Shown piece after piece: positions 47,325-56,434 of a stretch of 64,000 nt of DNA (positions within the stretch are counted from its first letter, which is position 1; each line of letters opens with the position of its first letter). Below the pieces are notes generated by a model. It saw only the letters and a program-made list of their open reading frames with translations, did no database searches and had not been told where the DNA came from. The translations under genes and the position numbers were made by a program. The stretch lies in NCBI RefSeq assembly GCF_008087625.1, contig NZ_CP042997.1:3534001-3598000 (forward strand), given 5' to 3'. Origin of the DNA: Aquisphaera giovannonii. GTDB lineage: Bacteria > Planctomycetota > Planctomycetia > Isosphaerales > Isosphaeraceae.

Positions 47325-49907
47325 CTAGCGGGGACGTCGCGCGTCCGCCCTCGCCTTGCGGACCCGGTCGCCAAGGGCCTCGACGTCGGGCTTCACGTTG
47401 AGCGCGCGGGCGTCGACGAAGGCGGCGAGGCGATCGAAGCTCGCCTTCGTCCTCTGGCTGGACTTGGCAGCTTCCACGGCCAGGCCGGCGGACCGCTGGG
47501 CGTCGGTCAGTGCGAGCCAGCACTCGGTCATGATCCAGTAGAAGTTGTAGACGATGACCACCCTCGTGCCGGGTGCCTCGTCCGTCGAGATCGCCTCGAA
47601 GATCTCGCCCTGGCAGGACTCCATGCCGTCGAGGTTGTCCTGCAGCAGCTTGATGCTCTGCGCGACCGAATCGCCGTCGCCGCGCTGGAGGAGGACGCCG
47701 GACCACCGCATCGCGACGCGAGCCCTCTGGCTGATCAGGTGGAGCATCTGGTCGCGGCGAGACCGGTCGACGCGGGGCTTCAGGGCCTCGATCAGCCGGT
47801 CGAGGCGTCCGTATGCGGGCTCGTACTCCCCGAGGGCCTCCTCGGCGATGGCCATCTGTATGGGGAGCGATTCCGAGTTCGGGTCGACTTTCAGGGCGAG
47901 GCGGGCGACCCGCAGCATCACCTCGTAATAACGACGCTCGACCGGCCGGTCCTCGTCCGCGAGCGCGGCCCTCTCCTGGGGCGATTTCCCGGCGTAGCGG
48001 CGGACCTTGAAGCGATTGAGCTGCTCCAACTGCTCCTGGACGAAGTCGACCAGCCGGGCGGCCAGCGTCGGGTCCCGGCGCATCCAGTCGAGCAGGAGCT
48101 CCTCGGCGCCGGGGAGCCCGAAGAACTCGCGGAGCGAGAGCTGGGCGTCGTTCTCCGCGATCCGGGTGGAAAGGGCCTGCGCCAGCCCCAGGTACGCCCG
48201 GGGCAGCGGGCTGCGCGGATACTCGCGGACGAGCGAGCGGAGCGGCCCCGCGGCGGCGTCGGCGCGGCCCTCCTGGATGTCCCGCACGGCCTGCTTGAAC
48301 TCGGGGAGGGTCGCGGGATCGGGCTTCAACGCCGCGCCGGCCGCGGCGACGCCCAGGCCGCCGAGGATGGTCAGGTAGGCGGCATTGATCGCGATCTTGC
48401 CGCGATTGCGGATCGCCCAGTTCCGCAGGCGCTCGAGGCGCGACGGGTTGACCGCGACGCGGAGGGGGCGTCGGTGGAGGAAGGCGTCGAGGTCGTCCGC
48501 CAGGGCCTGCGCGTCGGGATAGCGGTCCCCGGGCTCGAACTGGAGGCAGCGCGAGACGATGGCCTGGAGGGCATACGGCACCCGGGGGTTGAGGGACCGC
48601 ACGTCGATGTCCAGGGTGTGTCGTGCGTCGAGGAGCTCCTGCATCGCCCGGGGCAGGGGCACCTTCTCATTGGGCAGCGCGGGGGCCTGCCCGGTGAGCA
48701 TCTCGCGGAGCACCAGCCCGAGGGAGTAGATGTCGGATTGGGCCCCGACGAGGTCCCACGACTGGGGATCGAGGAAGGCGCGGATCTGCTCGGGCGCCAT
48801 GTAGGGGAGGGTCCCCCCCAGCATCGCATACTCCGACCGATCGGCCACGTAGGGGGACGCCGCCAGGTTGAAGTCCAGGAGCTGGGGCCCGTGGTGGACC
48901 GTCAGGAGGATGTTCCCCGGCTTGACGTCGCGGTGGAACGTGTGCATCTCGTGCGCGTAATGGAGCGCGCGGGCCAGGACCATCGCGAGCCAGGCGGCCG
49001 CCTCGGCGAAGGTGCCGGATCGGGGGAAGCCCCGCCAGCCCTCGCCGGACGGGCCGTCCCGTCGGAGCGACGCGCGTTCTCCCTCGTCCAGCGTCGGGAG
49101 GGCCGGGTGGAGTCCGTCCAGGAGGGCCTCCCAGACGGCGGCCGCGCGGGCGGGCCGGTCCCCCGGCCGCAGCTTCCTGAGGATGTCGTCGAGCGGGAGG
49201 CCGGGCCGATAGGGCATGGAGAGCCCCCGGAGCCCTTCGGCCGTCTGGTAGGCCACGGAGTTGACGGGCACGATGTGGGGATGGTCCAGCACGCCCTGGG
49301 TCTTGGGCTCCTGGCCATTGTCCAGGGAGACCTTGAGCACGACCCGCTTCCCCCCCAGCGAGAGGTCCTGCGCCAGGTAGACCCGGGACGACCCCCCCTT
49401 GCCGATGAGCGCGTCGAGGCGGAATTCCTCGAACAGGTCTCCGGGCCTGGGGTAGTTCGGCTCCTTGTTCTCGAGCACGCCGGCCTCGCTGAAGAGGCGA
49501 TGGTAGCGGAGTTGCGACACGAAGGACTCGCTCCATCGGGGATAGCGGCGGCAGAATCCCTCCACGTCGGGGGTCTCCCCGCTCTCCTCCCGGAGGCAGT
49601 ATTCCTCATAGATGAGGCTGATCACGCGGCTGTCGGCGGCGTCGAGGCCCGGGAAGCGATCCAGGTACTGGGCCACCTCCGCCGGCCGCCCGCGCTCGAA
49701 TCGGCAGCGCATGTCGGCCTTGATCAGGGCGCCGAGATGTGCCAGCGGATCCCCGTACCGGCTCATCGGCCCGCGTCGGCAGTCCCGCCAGAATTCCTCG
49801 AGCGGGACGTCGCCGCGGACCTGCCACTGTTCCTCGAGCCGCCTGACGTCCGACACGATGCTGCCGAGGTCCCCGCCGTCGCCCGGCGGGTGTAGGAGAG
49901 ACGACAT
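47325..49907 (-). CDS. Ser/Thr protein kinase with TPR-like C-terminus and DFN motif
   Basis: An 860-residue protein. Residues about 60-140 contain an N-terminal module (ISLIYEEYCLREESGETPDV, then FCRRYPRW) also seen in the kinase at 52.9-56.4 kb. The kinase domain starts near 163: glycine loop IGKGGSSRVYLA (169-179), Lys192 in VVLKVS, catalytic loop HRDVKPGN (325-332), and LLDFNLAAS, in which the third residue of the usual DFG is Asn347. MAPEQ follows. A hydrophobic helix near 530 (NAAYLTILGGLGVAAAGAAL) anchors it. The C-terminal third has TPR-like helices. GGGAGG precedes the ATG. It sits 12 nt downstream of an ECF-like sigma factor gene, a pairing typical of Planctomycetota. Confidence 0.87.
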   Translation of the reverse strand: MSSLLHPPGDGGDLGSIVSDVRRLEEQWQVRGDVPLEEFWRDCRRGPMSRYGDPLAHLGALIKADMRCRFERGRPAEVAQYLDRFPGLDAADSRVISLIYEEYCLREESGETPDVEGFCRRYPRWSESFVSQLRYHRLFSEAGVLENKEPNYPRPGDLFEEFRLDALIGKGGSSRVYLAQDLSLGGKRVVLKVSLDNGQEPKTQGVLDHPHIVPVNSVAYQTAEGLRGLSMPYRPGLPLDDILRKLRPGDRPARAAAVWEALLDGLHPALPTLDEGERASLRRDGPSGEGWRGFPRSGTFAEAAAWLAMVLARALHYAHEMHTFHRDVKPGNILLTVHHGPQLLDFNLAASPYVADRSEYAMLGGTLPYMAPEQIRAFLDPQSWDLVGAQSDIYSLGLVLREMLTGQAPALPNEKVPLPRAMQELLDARHTLDIDVRSLNPRVPYALQAIVSRCLQFEPGDRYPDAQALADDLDAFLHRRPLRVAVNPSRLERLRNWAIRNRGKIAINAAYLTILGGLGVAAAGAALKPDPATLPEFKQAVRDIQEGRADAAAGPLRSLVREYPRSPLPRAYLGLAQALSTRIAENDAQLSLREFFGLPGAEELLLDWMRRDPTLAARLVDFVQEQLEQLNRFKVRRYAGKSPQERAALADEDRPVERRYYEVMLRVARLALKVDPNSESLPIQMAIAEEALGEYEPAYGRLDRLIEALKPRVDRSRRDQMLHLISQRARVAMRWSGVLLQRGDGDSVAQSIKLLQDNLDGMESCQGEIFEAISTDEAPGTRVVIVYNFYWIMTECWLALTDAQRSAGLAVEAAKSSQRTKASFDRLAAFVDARALNVKPDVEALGDRVRKARADARRPR

Positions 49908-49919
49908 CGTTCCTCCCGT

Positions 49920-50507
49920 TCAATCCCTGATTGTGTCGAACAGGTCCTTCAGGAACCGCTGCACCTTCCGGATGTTCCATCCGGTGCTCTCGGCGATGTC
50001 GGCGGTCGTATGCCCCTCGCGCCTCAGCTGGATGATGGCCCGCTCGGTCTCATCCCGGCGGGCCAGCAGGCGTTCGTGGACCTCGTTGGCCTGAGCGAGC
50101 TGGGAAGCCGTGGGCTCCGCCGAGGGGAGCTGGACGGGTGCCTCGTCCGGATCCGAGGGGACCAGCCGGCGATCCCTGGAGATGTCCCGCTTGAGCGCAT
50201 GCTGGCGGCGGTATTCGTCGATGACCTTCTGCTCGGCGACGTGGGCGAGGAAGGCGATCAGGGATTCGACCGAGGGAAAGCTGAGGTGGTTGATGTTGGC
50301 CGCGAGGCTCTTCATGACGTCGCTGGCGAAATCCGTACTATCGTACAACGATCGCATGGAGCGATCGAGGCGACGCCGGACGACGCGGCGCACCTTCGGA
50401 TAGCACTCCCGGAAGACCGTCTCCCACGCGACCTGGTCCCCTCGCTGGGCGTCCAGGAGGGCCCGGGATAGCTCATCACCGAACGTCGGTCCCGACAGCA
50501 TCGTCAT
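49920..50507 (-). CDS. ECF-like sigma factor paired with a Ser/Thr kinase
   Basis: A 195-residue protein with region 2 (WETVFRECYPKVRRVVRRRL, then STDFASDVMKSLA) and region 4 HTH at the C-terminus (LRREGHTTADIAESTGWNI, then RKVQRFLKDL). It belongs to the divergent ECF type in planctomycetes that is encoded next to Ser/Thr kinases. The kinase may phosphorylate the sigma factor or a partner; this is inference from known ECF-kinase pairs. The ATG at 50507 has a GGGGAGGGG site. It ends 12 nt before the kinase gene. Confidence 0.85.
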   Translation of the reverse strand: MTMLSGPTFGDELSRALLDAQRGDQVAWETVFRECYPKVRRVVRRRLDRSMRSLYDSTDFASDVMKSLAANINHLSFPSVESLIAFLAHVAEQKVIDEYRRQHALKRDISRDRRLVPSDPDEAPVQLPSAEPTASQLAQANEVHERLLARRDETERAIIQLRREGHTTADIAESTGWNIRKVQRFLKDLFDTIRD

Positions 50508-50603
50508 GATGGCGATTCCCCTCCCCAGTGCCGGCGGGAATCTTATTTAGGGCGAAGAACACACGCGCCAACCGAGCAATCCAGTCCCTGCCGTCCCGCC
50601 GAA

Positions 50604-50625
50604 ATGCCGATTTTATACTCGGCAT
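50604..50625. promoter_or_regulatory. Inverted repeat around a -10-like box upstream of the sigma-kinase genes
   Basis: ATGCCGA (50604-50610) and TCGGCAT (50619-50625) form a perfect 7-bp inverted repeat with an 8-nt spacer. On the minus strand this spacer is part of GAGTATAAAATCGG, which looks like a -10 element for the operon starting at 50507. No good -35 was found. A regulator bound here would cover the promoter. The surrounding 356-nt stretch 50508-50863 shows no gene. Confidence 0.4.
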
Positions 50626-50863
50626 GCCCCCATGAAAATGCCCTCGCCGAAAAAAGGCGCTATCTCGGCGGGCATGGAAAGGCGAGGCCACCGGAGAAAT
50701 CTGGCGGGAGTTGCGGTCGACGAGGCGATCGTTCGGCCGTGGGGACGCGTAGAAAGGTCTGCTCACCTCCCTGCGATTGCTAGAATGCGACGCGAGCAGG
50801 TTGGGGTTGGATTGTCTGCATCAGAGGGTATCATTCACACTCGCCGATTCCGGGCGCTCCCGA

Positions 50864-51118
50864 TCAGGCGACCGCCGTGGGCGTCGGGGCAAGGGGGGGC
50901 GGGGTGTTGAAGGAACCGGGGCCGCATGCGGTGGAGGGGCCGGTGGCTTTGACCCCGATGGCGGACGAACCCGGGTCCATCGGCGAGACGAAATACGTCC
51001 CGCTGCTCGTCGGCACCGCGGCCGGATCCGTGGGAATCAGGAGGACGTTGGTGTCGCTGGGCGCCAGCCTGAGGGGGAGCGTGTCGAGGCTGGGCTGGAA
51101 GCGTCGTCGCGTGCGCAT
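50864..51118 (-). CDS. Small planctomycete protein with an LPLRLAPS-type N-terminal motif
   Basis: An 84-residue protein beginning MRTRRRFQPSLDTLPLRLAP, with GAGGAG nine bases before the ATG. The basic RRRFQPSLDxLPxR start followed by a Pro/Thr/Ser-rich, low-complexity tail recalls short proteins I associate with Isosphaeraceae genomes, and loosely the LEPLEDRRLL motif at the N-terminus of large planctomycete surface proteins. I do not know the function. It may be a leader or a surface-directed peptide. Confidence 0.55.
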   Translation of the reverse strand: MRTRRRFQPSLDTLPLRLAPSDTNVLLIPTDPAAVPTSSGTYFVSPMDPGSSAIGVKATGPSTACGPGSFNTPPPLAPTPTAVA

Positions 51119-51340
51119 GGTAGCACTCCTCGCCGGTCGGCGGTGAGAGGGATTATCGATTGTTCAGATTAGGACGAGAAATCCAGGTGGGATGAACTGC
51201 GTCGGAGCGTCAGGGCCTGATGGCCGGGGATGGCCATCCAAGTGCCTATCGCGGAAGGCGGGGAACAGGTCCGGTCGGAGCCGCCGCCATGCGACGGTCG
51301 GCCGGGCGACGGGATGTCTTCCCGCCGCCCGTCGGCTGAT

Positions 51341-51952
51341 TCAGTTCTGAAGCACGCAACGCCCCGGCGTCGCGTTGATGACCTCGAAGGGCACCATCGG
51401 CGGCGTCTCATCCCCGACCGGGTAAGAATCGGCCGGGATCATGGAGAGCGCGGCGAACCGGTAGAGCGGGCAGCCTCGATGCTGGTTGACCACCCCGTCG
51501 GAAAGCTGGATGGCGAGATCAACCCGCCCGGATCGGAGGGCGGCGATGTACAGCCCCAGCGGCGAGAGCCGCGACCGTTCCATCTCCGTCCGAATCGGCA
51601 GCCCGTGTCCCGCGTTGATCAATGCTTCGGCTCGCCGCAGCTCTTTCTGCAACTCGGACCGAAGACGGCTGATGATCTTGCGGACCCGGGCCACGTAGCG
51701 GCGGGCCGCGTCCGGGTGGGCCAGGACGGTCCACGGGTCGGTGAACGGCGGGGAGATCGGCTGGGACGCCACGTAGAGTTCGGGATCCAGCGGTATCCGG
51801 CGGTCGTTCTCGTGGGCCTGGAAGAGCGTCATCGCAGCGGCCGCCCACAGCCGAGGCGTCGAGCAGCCGCGATACCAGTCGCTGCATCGCCGCGTAAAGG
51901 CTCGCTCGATCCGGGTTGCGAGTCGGTCGATCACTTCTTGAGTCGGCAACAC
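51341..51952 (-). CDS. Hypothetical protein, unknown function
   Basis: A 203-residue protein from a GTG at 51952 with GAGG upstream. The sequence is helical in the first half (VIDRLATRIERAFTRR and YVARVRKIISRLRSELQKEL) with a middle WAAAAMTLFQAHENDRRIPLD. No family, signal peptide or active-site pattern was recognised. It has protein-like composition and a clean stop. No partner can be inferred from position. Confidence 0.5.
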   Translation of the reverse strand: MLPTQEVIDRLATRIERAFTRRCSDWYRGCSTPRLWAAAAMTLFQAHENDRRIPLDPELYVASQPISPPFTDPWTVLAHPDAARRYVARVRKIISRLRSELQKELRRAEALINAGHGLPIRTEMERSRLSPLGLYIAALRSGRVDLAIQLSDGVVNQHRGCPLYRFAALSMIPADSYPVGDETPPMVPFEVINATPGRCVLQN

Positions 51953-52504
51953 GGGTCAGACCTCGGCAATGCGGGGCACCAGGATTCGGTCTGCCGGCCC
52001 CCGGCGGGATCGGCCTTGGAAGCGGCTCATGACCGCGATGCTTCTACGGACCGGATTCGGCAGCCATCCGCGTCACGGAAACAAAAAAATTTCCAAAATT
52101 CCCTCGCCGCGGTTTCGCGCGGCCTCCCCGGGACCCCTTTCGAGCCCCGACAGCTATCCTCAAGCCATTGAAATTGAAGAACTTAGAATCTCGCATTCGT
52201 CCTCACGCCTCGCGAGGAGCGGTTGCCACCGGGTCGCGACGAACCCTCCTAATCAGGATGAAACTCGGGTCCGACGAGCTTCGGTCTGCAGGAAATGAAG
52301 TTGATCTGTGCGATGTGGAGGACTCCGCCAGAACATCTTGCATCCACCTACAGTCTCGAATATGTTGAGATCCGGCTAGAAATCTGAACGCCCCCCCGCC
52401 CGCGACGAACCAGGCATAAACTTCCGGCCTCTCACCGCAGTGTCTCGAAGGCGCGTACGCCTTCGGCTCCGCATCTTGGCCGTCCGTTCGAGGCGCAGCG
52501 TCCC
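51953..52504. other. 552-nt gene-free stretch with a hairpin
   Basis: No gene was found. An unusually AT-rich patch (ACAAAAAAATTTCC near 52082-52095) lies here. At 52446-52465 CGAAGGCG-CGTA-CGCCTTCG is a perfect 8-bp stem, 39 nt before the HTH protein start. It could be a leader element or terminator. Confidence 0.45.
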
Positions 52505-52780
52505 ATGAACAAATCACCCTCCAACTCGGAATGGTTGGAAATCAAGGCAGGCCTGGCGAGGAGGGTCCGGGAGATCCGTGAGGATCTGTACGGGGAGCAT
52601 GGCGGACCCCTTATGGCCGAGGCCCTCCAGATCCCCTTCCGGACCTGGTTGAACTACGAGAACGGATGCACCATCCCGGCGCCCTCGATCCTCCGATTCA
52701 TCGAGCACACCCAGGCCAATCCGCACTGGCTGTTGACCGGCCGCGGCCCGAAATATCAGATCGCGGCCGCCACCAACTGA
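52505..52780 (+). CDS. Small HTH (XRE-like) protein
   Basis: A 91-residue protein. [21 protein letters not shown] leads into [22 protein letters not shown], then [20 protein letters not shown]. The pattern (LGIP..T..NYE.G...P and a closing NP.WLLTG.G) is that of phage-type XRE repressors. It likely binds DNA as a dimer. No adjacent partner explains its target. The ribosome site is weak. Confidence 0.68.
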   Translation: MNKSPSNSEWLEIKAGLARRVREIREDLYGEHGGPLMAEALQIPFRTWLNYENGCTIPAPSILRFIEHTQANPHWLLTGRGPKYQIAAATN

Positions 52781-52846
52781 CGCGTGCGTCCCGGCGGGCC
52801 CCCGCGAGAGTCTAGGTCGCGACTCCGCGAAGGCGCTGGAATCGGC

Positions 52847-52874
52847 CGTCCCCCCTCGTCATCGAGGGGGGGCG
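52847..52874 (-). terminator. Hairpin whose loop contains the stop codon of the WD40 kinase
   Basis: CCCCCCTCG (52850-52858) and CGAGGGGGG (52863-52871) form a perfect 9-bp stem, extended to 12 positions by flanking pairs including one wobble. The 4-nt loop TCAT carries the complement of the TGA stop of the minus-strand kinase gene (52859-52861). As a transcript this places the stop codon at the tip of a terminator-like hairpin. Confidence 0.5.
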
Positions 52875-55800
52875 TCGCCGGACCAGATGCGGACCGAGCC
52901 GCGATGGTCGCAGGAGGCGAGCCTGCTCCCATCCGGCGAGAACGCCACCGCGTTGACGCGGGCGGTATGCCCATTCATCGCGTAGAAGAGCTGACTGCTC
53001 TCGAGGTCCCAGAGCCGCACCTTGCCGTCGTCGCAGCCGGTCGCCATGAGGCTCTGATCGGGGTGGGTGGCGACGCCTCGTACCCCCATCGGGTGGCCGA
53101 GGATGGTCTGATTCACGCCCCATTCCTGGATCGACCAGAACCTGGCGGTCCTGTCCGCGGTCCCCTCGACGAGGGTCTGGCCGTCCGGCGTGAAGGCCAG
53201 GCACCACGTCACGGGCCCGGTCCGGTCCCTCCCCTTGTAGGGGATGAAATGATCGGGATCCCAGAACTTCACCAGTCCGTTCGTGGACGACGAGGCGAGG
53301 ATGTTGCCGCTGGGCGTATAGGCGAGCGCATTGATTGCCGCGCCGACCGCCGGAAGCTCGACGGGCGGGGCCGAGGGCTTGCGGAGGTCCCACATCGAGA
53401 TCACCCCGCGTTTCCCGGCGGCGGCCAGGTGGGTGCCATGGGGGCTGAAGCTCACCGCCCAGAGCCGGTCCGCGGCCCCGAAGTCGTGGAGCAGCGTCCG
53501 CCTGGCGGGGCTTCCCGCCGGCTCCGGCCGGGTCGGGTCCAGGTCCCAGAGGAAGATCTTCCCATCCAGCCCCGCGCTGGCGAGGAGGGCCGGCGGGCCA
53601 TCGCCCGGCTTCTCGCCCCTGGGGGCCATGGAGAGCGCCGTGACCGTCTGGTCGTGCCCGGCGAGCCTGGCGATCTCCCGCCGGCCCTTCAGGTCCCAGA
53701 TCCTCACGAGGTGGTCGTCGCCGCCGGAGGCCAGCATCGCGCCGCCATGATCGAAGCACAGGCTCCAGGCCTCGCCGTCGTGCGATCCGAGCTCAGTCCC
53801 CTCCTCCCCGAGGTCCCGGTGATCCCAGACCCTGATGGAGTGGTCCCCGCAGCCCAGCAATAGGGACGAGCCGTCGGCATCGAATGCGATCGGCGCGCTC
53901 AGGCGCGAGTTGGCGCGATACGGGCGTCCCGGGACGCCGTCGGCGAGACCCCAGGTCCAGACCATCCGGTCATCGCCCGCGGCCAGGCGCCGCTCGTCCG
54001 GGGCCAGGGCGAACCAGCGGAAGGAGGAGCGGCCCTCCACCGGCAGGATGCACAGCTCCTCCGGGCGATCGACCAGGCGCGTCCAGAGCCGGCTCCCGCC
54101 GTCGCATCCGACGACCGCCTCGTCCCCCCGCCAGAAGCGGAGGAACCGGATCGGGCCGTATCGCCCCGGGCTGAAGGCCAGGAGCTTCCCCGAGGCCGCG
54201 TCCCATATGAGCAGGGCGCCCCCGTCCGTCCCCGCCGCCACCCGCCGACCGGTCTTCGAAACCGTCAAGGATTGGATCGCCCCGGCCGGCCTCTGCTCCA
54301 GGGGCCTCGCGGGCGACCCGTCGGCGCGGAAGAGTTGAACGGTGCCATCGCTCGATCCTTCGGCCAGGAGATCCTCGCCCCCGCTCCAGGCCAGTCGCGT
54401 GACGCCGCCTCGCGCCCCGGAGGGATCGGCCCTCCAGCCGCCGTCGGAGCGGACCCAGGCCCAGGCCCTCCAGCCGTCGCCGCCCGCCATCTTGCCGCAG
54501 AGGTGCAGCCTCGTGCCGCCGTGCGAGAGGCGGAAATCCGACACCTCCATGGCGCCGATGCGGAAGTCGCCGACGGCCCGCCCCTGCTTCGCGTCCCAGA
54601 ACCGGACCTGCAGGCCCTCCGCGGCCTCCCCCAGGCTGGCGACCGTCCCCTCGGTCGCGTTGCTGGGGGCGTCGTAGGCGAGCCGCAGGACCTTGCCGGC
54701 GTGCCTGTCCCGGAACCTGGCGTGCGTCCCGGCCCTGGTGTCCCAGCGGATGATGTGGCCCGACGCGTCGCCGGAGACCAGTTCGCCGGGGCGGCCGGAC
54801 GCGGCGACGCAGATAACCGCGCCGGAGTGCCCCTTCTGGGGGGGCCGGGCGCGGCGGATCAGCGACCGGATGTATTCCCACTCGAAGCCCTTCGCGAGGT
54901 CCAGGCGGTCGTCGGCCACCCAGCCGTCGAGGAGTTGCACGGCCAGCTCGGGCTGCCCTTCATCGAGCGCCTGCTTCACCCGGCCCAGCAGCATGTCGTA
55001 GGACCGCTTCGCGACGCCGCGGGTCTCCCCGTCCGCCCTGCTCCTCTGGTAGGACACGACGCTCTTCTCGCTCTCCGCGAGCGAGAGCCTCTTCTCCAGC
55101 TCGCGGTTGCTCTCGGTTACCTTCAGGTAATGGAAGACCGCCCCGCCCAGCAGGAGGAGCGAGAGCAGGAGGCTGAACGCCAGCAGGCCCGCCGCCAGCG
55201 GCTGCCGCCGGCGCCACTGGAGGAAGCGGCGAAGGCGGGTGGTGCGCTTCGCCCGGATGGGCTGGTTCTCGCCGAATCTCCGCAAGTCGTCGGCGAGGTC
55301 GGCCGCGGACGCGTACCGCCGCGACGGCTCCCGGTCGAGGCACTTCAGGCAGATCGTCTCGAGGTCGGCCGGGACGCCGTGCCGGAGCCGCGACGGCGGG
55401 ACGAGCTCCGCCTCCACGACCTGGCAGAGCGTCTCCATCGGCGTGAACCCGCGGAACGGTGCCGCGCCGGTGACCATCTCATAGAGGAGCGCGCCCAGGG
55501 CGTAGACGTCGGTCGCCGGGCCGATCGCCCCCTCGCCGCCGGAGACCTGCTCGGGCGCCATGTAGGACGGCGTCCCGAGGAGCACGCCGTTGAGCGAGAC
55601 GCCCTGCTCGCCCATCAGGAATTTGGCGAGGCCGAAGTCGGTGATCTTGGGGACGCCGTCGGGCGTCATCAGGATGTTGCTGGGATTCAGGTCGCGGTGC
55701 ACGATGCCGCGCTGGTGGGCGACGTGGATGGCCCGGGCCAGGATCTCGGTCAGCCTGGCCGACCATCGGAACGCCTGCGGCATGCCGCGGATCATCCGCG

Positions 55801-56434
55801 TCAGGTTGCCGCCGACCACGTACTCCATCGTCAGATACGGCAGCCCGTCGTGGTCGCCGATCTCGAAGATCTGGACCACGTTCGGATGGATGAGCTGCGC
55901 CGCGGCCTCGGCCTCGTTCCGGAGCCTGGCTCGCTCGCGGAGCCCGGCATTCTCCCCGGCGAGGATCATCTTGAGGGCCACGACCCGGCTGAGGTTGCTC
56001 TGGCGCGCCTTGTAGACGACCCCCATGCCCCCCCGGCCGATCTCCTCGATGATGTGGTAGTTGGCGATCCGCGGGAACCGGTCGTCGGCCCCGCGCTCGG
56101 CCTGGGCGGCGGGGGCGGGGGCGGGGCCGGACCCGTCGCTCAGCGTCGGCATCTCGGATCCCAGGACCTCCCGGAGCGACAGCAGCGACTCCATCCGGCC
56201 CAGCAGGTCGGGGAACCTCTCCTGCCACTCGTCGAGCGTCGGCTTCTGGCCCAGGTCGTGCCGGGTCGTCACCTCCGTGTGGATCAGCTCGAGGACCGCC
56301 TCCTCGTTCTCGCCGAGGGTGGGATAGGCGGAGAGGATTGCCTCGACCCGGATCGCCTCCCCGTCGCGGAGGCGGCTCCTCAACTCGGCGCACGCCTCCC
56401 TGACGGTCCGCAGATATTCCCTCTGGATTGGCAA
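52859..56434 (-). CDS. Ser/Thr protein kinase with C-terminal WD40 propeller
   Basis: About 1191 residues from a TTG at 56434 (the ribosome site is weak, and no other start keeps the N-terminal module). Residues 40-90 hold the shared N-terminal module (VLELIHTEVTTRHDLGQKPT, then QERFPDLLGRM). Kinase domain: glycine loop IGRGGMGVVYKA (132-143), Lys155, HRDLNPSN (246-253), ITDFGLAKF and MAPEQ. Position 250 is Asn where the catalytic-loop Lys is usual. A membrane helix lies near 413-436. The extracytoplasmic C-terminal part, from about 510 to the end, has many WD40-like repeats with the strand end W-D or W-S (for example SHDGEAWSLCFDHGGAMLASGG, cut here). The stop lies in a hairpin loop. The signal sensed is unknown. 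Confidence 0.85.
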   Translation of the reverse strand: MPIQREYLRTVREACAELRSRLRDGEAIRVEAILSAYPTLGENEEAVLELIHTEVTTRHDLGQKPTLDEWQERFPDLLGRMESLLSLREVLGSEMPTLSDGSGPAPAPAAQAERGADDRFPRIANYHIIEEIGRGGMGVVYKARQSNLSRVVALKMILAGENAGLRERARLRNEAEAAAQLIHPNVVQIFEIGDHDGLPYLTMEYVVGGNLTRMIRGMPQAFRWSARLTEILARAIHVAHQRGIVHRDLNPSNILMTPDGVPKITDFGLAKFLMGEQGVSLNGVLLGTPSYMAPEQVSGGEGAIGPATDVYALGALLYEMVTGAAPFRGFTPMETLCQVVEAELVPPSRLRHGVPADLETICLKCLDREPSRRYASAADLADDLRRFGENQPIRAKRTTRLRRFLQWRRRQPLAAGLLAFSLLLSLLLLGGAVFHYLKVTESNRELEKRLSLAESEKSVVSYQRSRADGETRGVAKRSYDMLLGRVKQALDEGQPELAVQLLDGWVADDRLDLAKGFEWEYIRSLIRRARPPQKGHSGAVICVAASGRPGELVSGDASGHIIRWDTRAGTHARFRDRHAGKVLRLAYDAPSNATEGTVASLGEAAEGLQVRFWDAKQGRAVGDFRIGAMEVSDFRLSHGGTRLHLCGKMAGGDGWRAWAWVRSDGGWRADPSGARGGVTRLAWSGGEDLLAEGSSDGTVQLFRADGSPARPLEQRPAGAIQSLTVSKTGRRVAAGTDGGALLIWDAASGKLLAFSPGRYGPIRFLRFWRGDEAVVGCDGGSRLWTRLVDRPEELCILPVEGRSSFRWFALAPDERRLAAGDDRMVWTWGLADGVPGRPYRANSRLSAPIAFDADGSSLLLGCGDHSIRVWDHRDLGEEGTELGSHDGEAWSLCFDHGGAMLASGGDDHLVRIWDLKGRREIARLAGHDQTVTALSMAPRGEKPGDGPPALLASAGLDGKIFLWDLDPTRPEPAGSPARRTLLHDFGAADRLWAVSFSPHGTHLAAAGKRGVISMWDLRKPSAPPVELPAVGAAINALAYTPSGNILASSSTNGLVKFWDPDHFIPYKGRDRTGPVTWCLAFTPDGQTLVEGTADRTARFWSIQEWGVNQTILGHPMGVRGVATHPDQSLMATGCDDGKVRLWDLESSQLFYAMNGHTARVNAVAFSPDGSRLASCDHRGSVRIWSGDAPPR

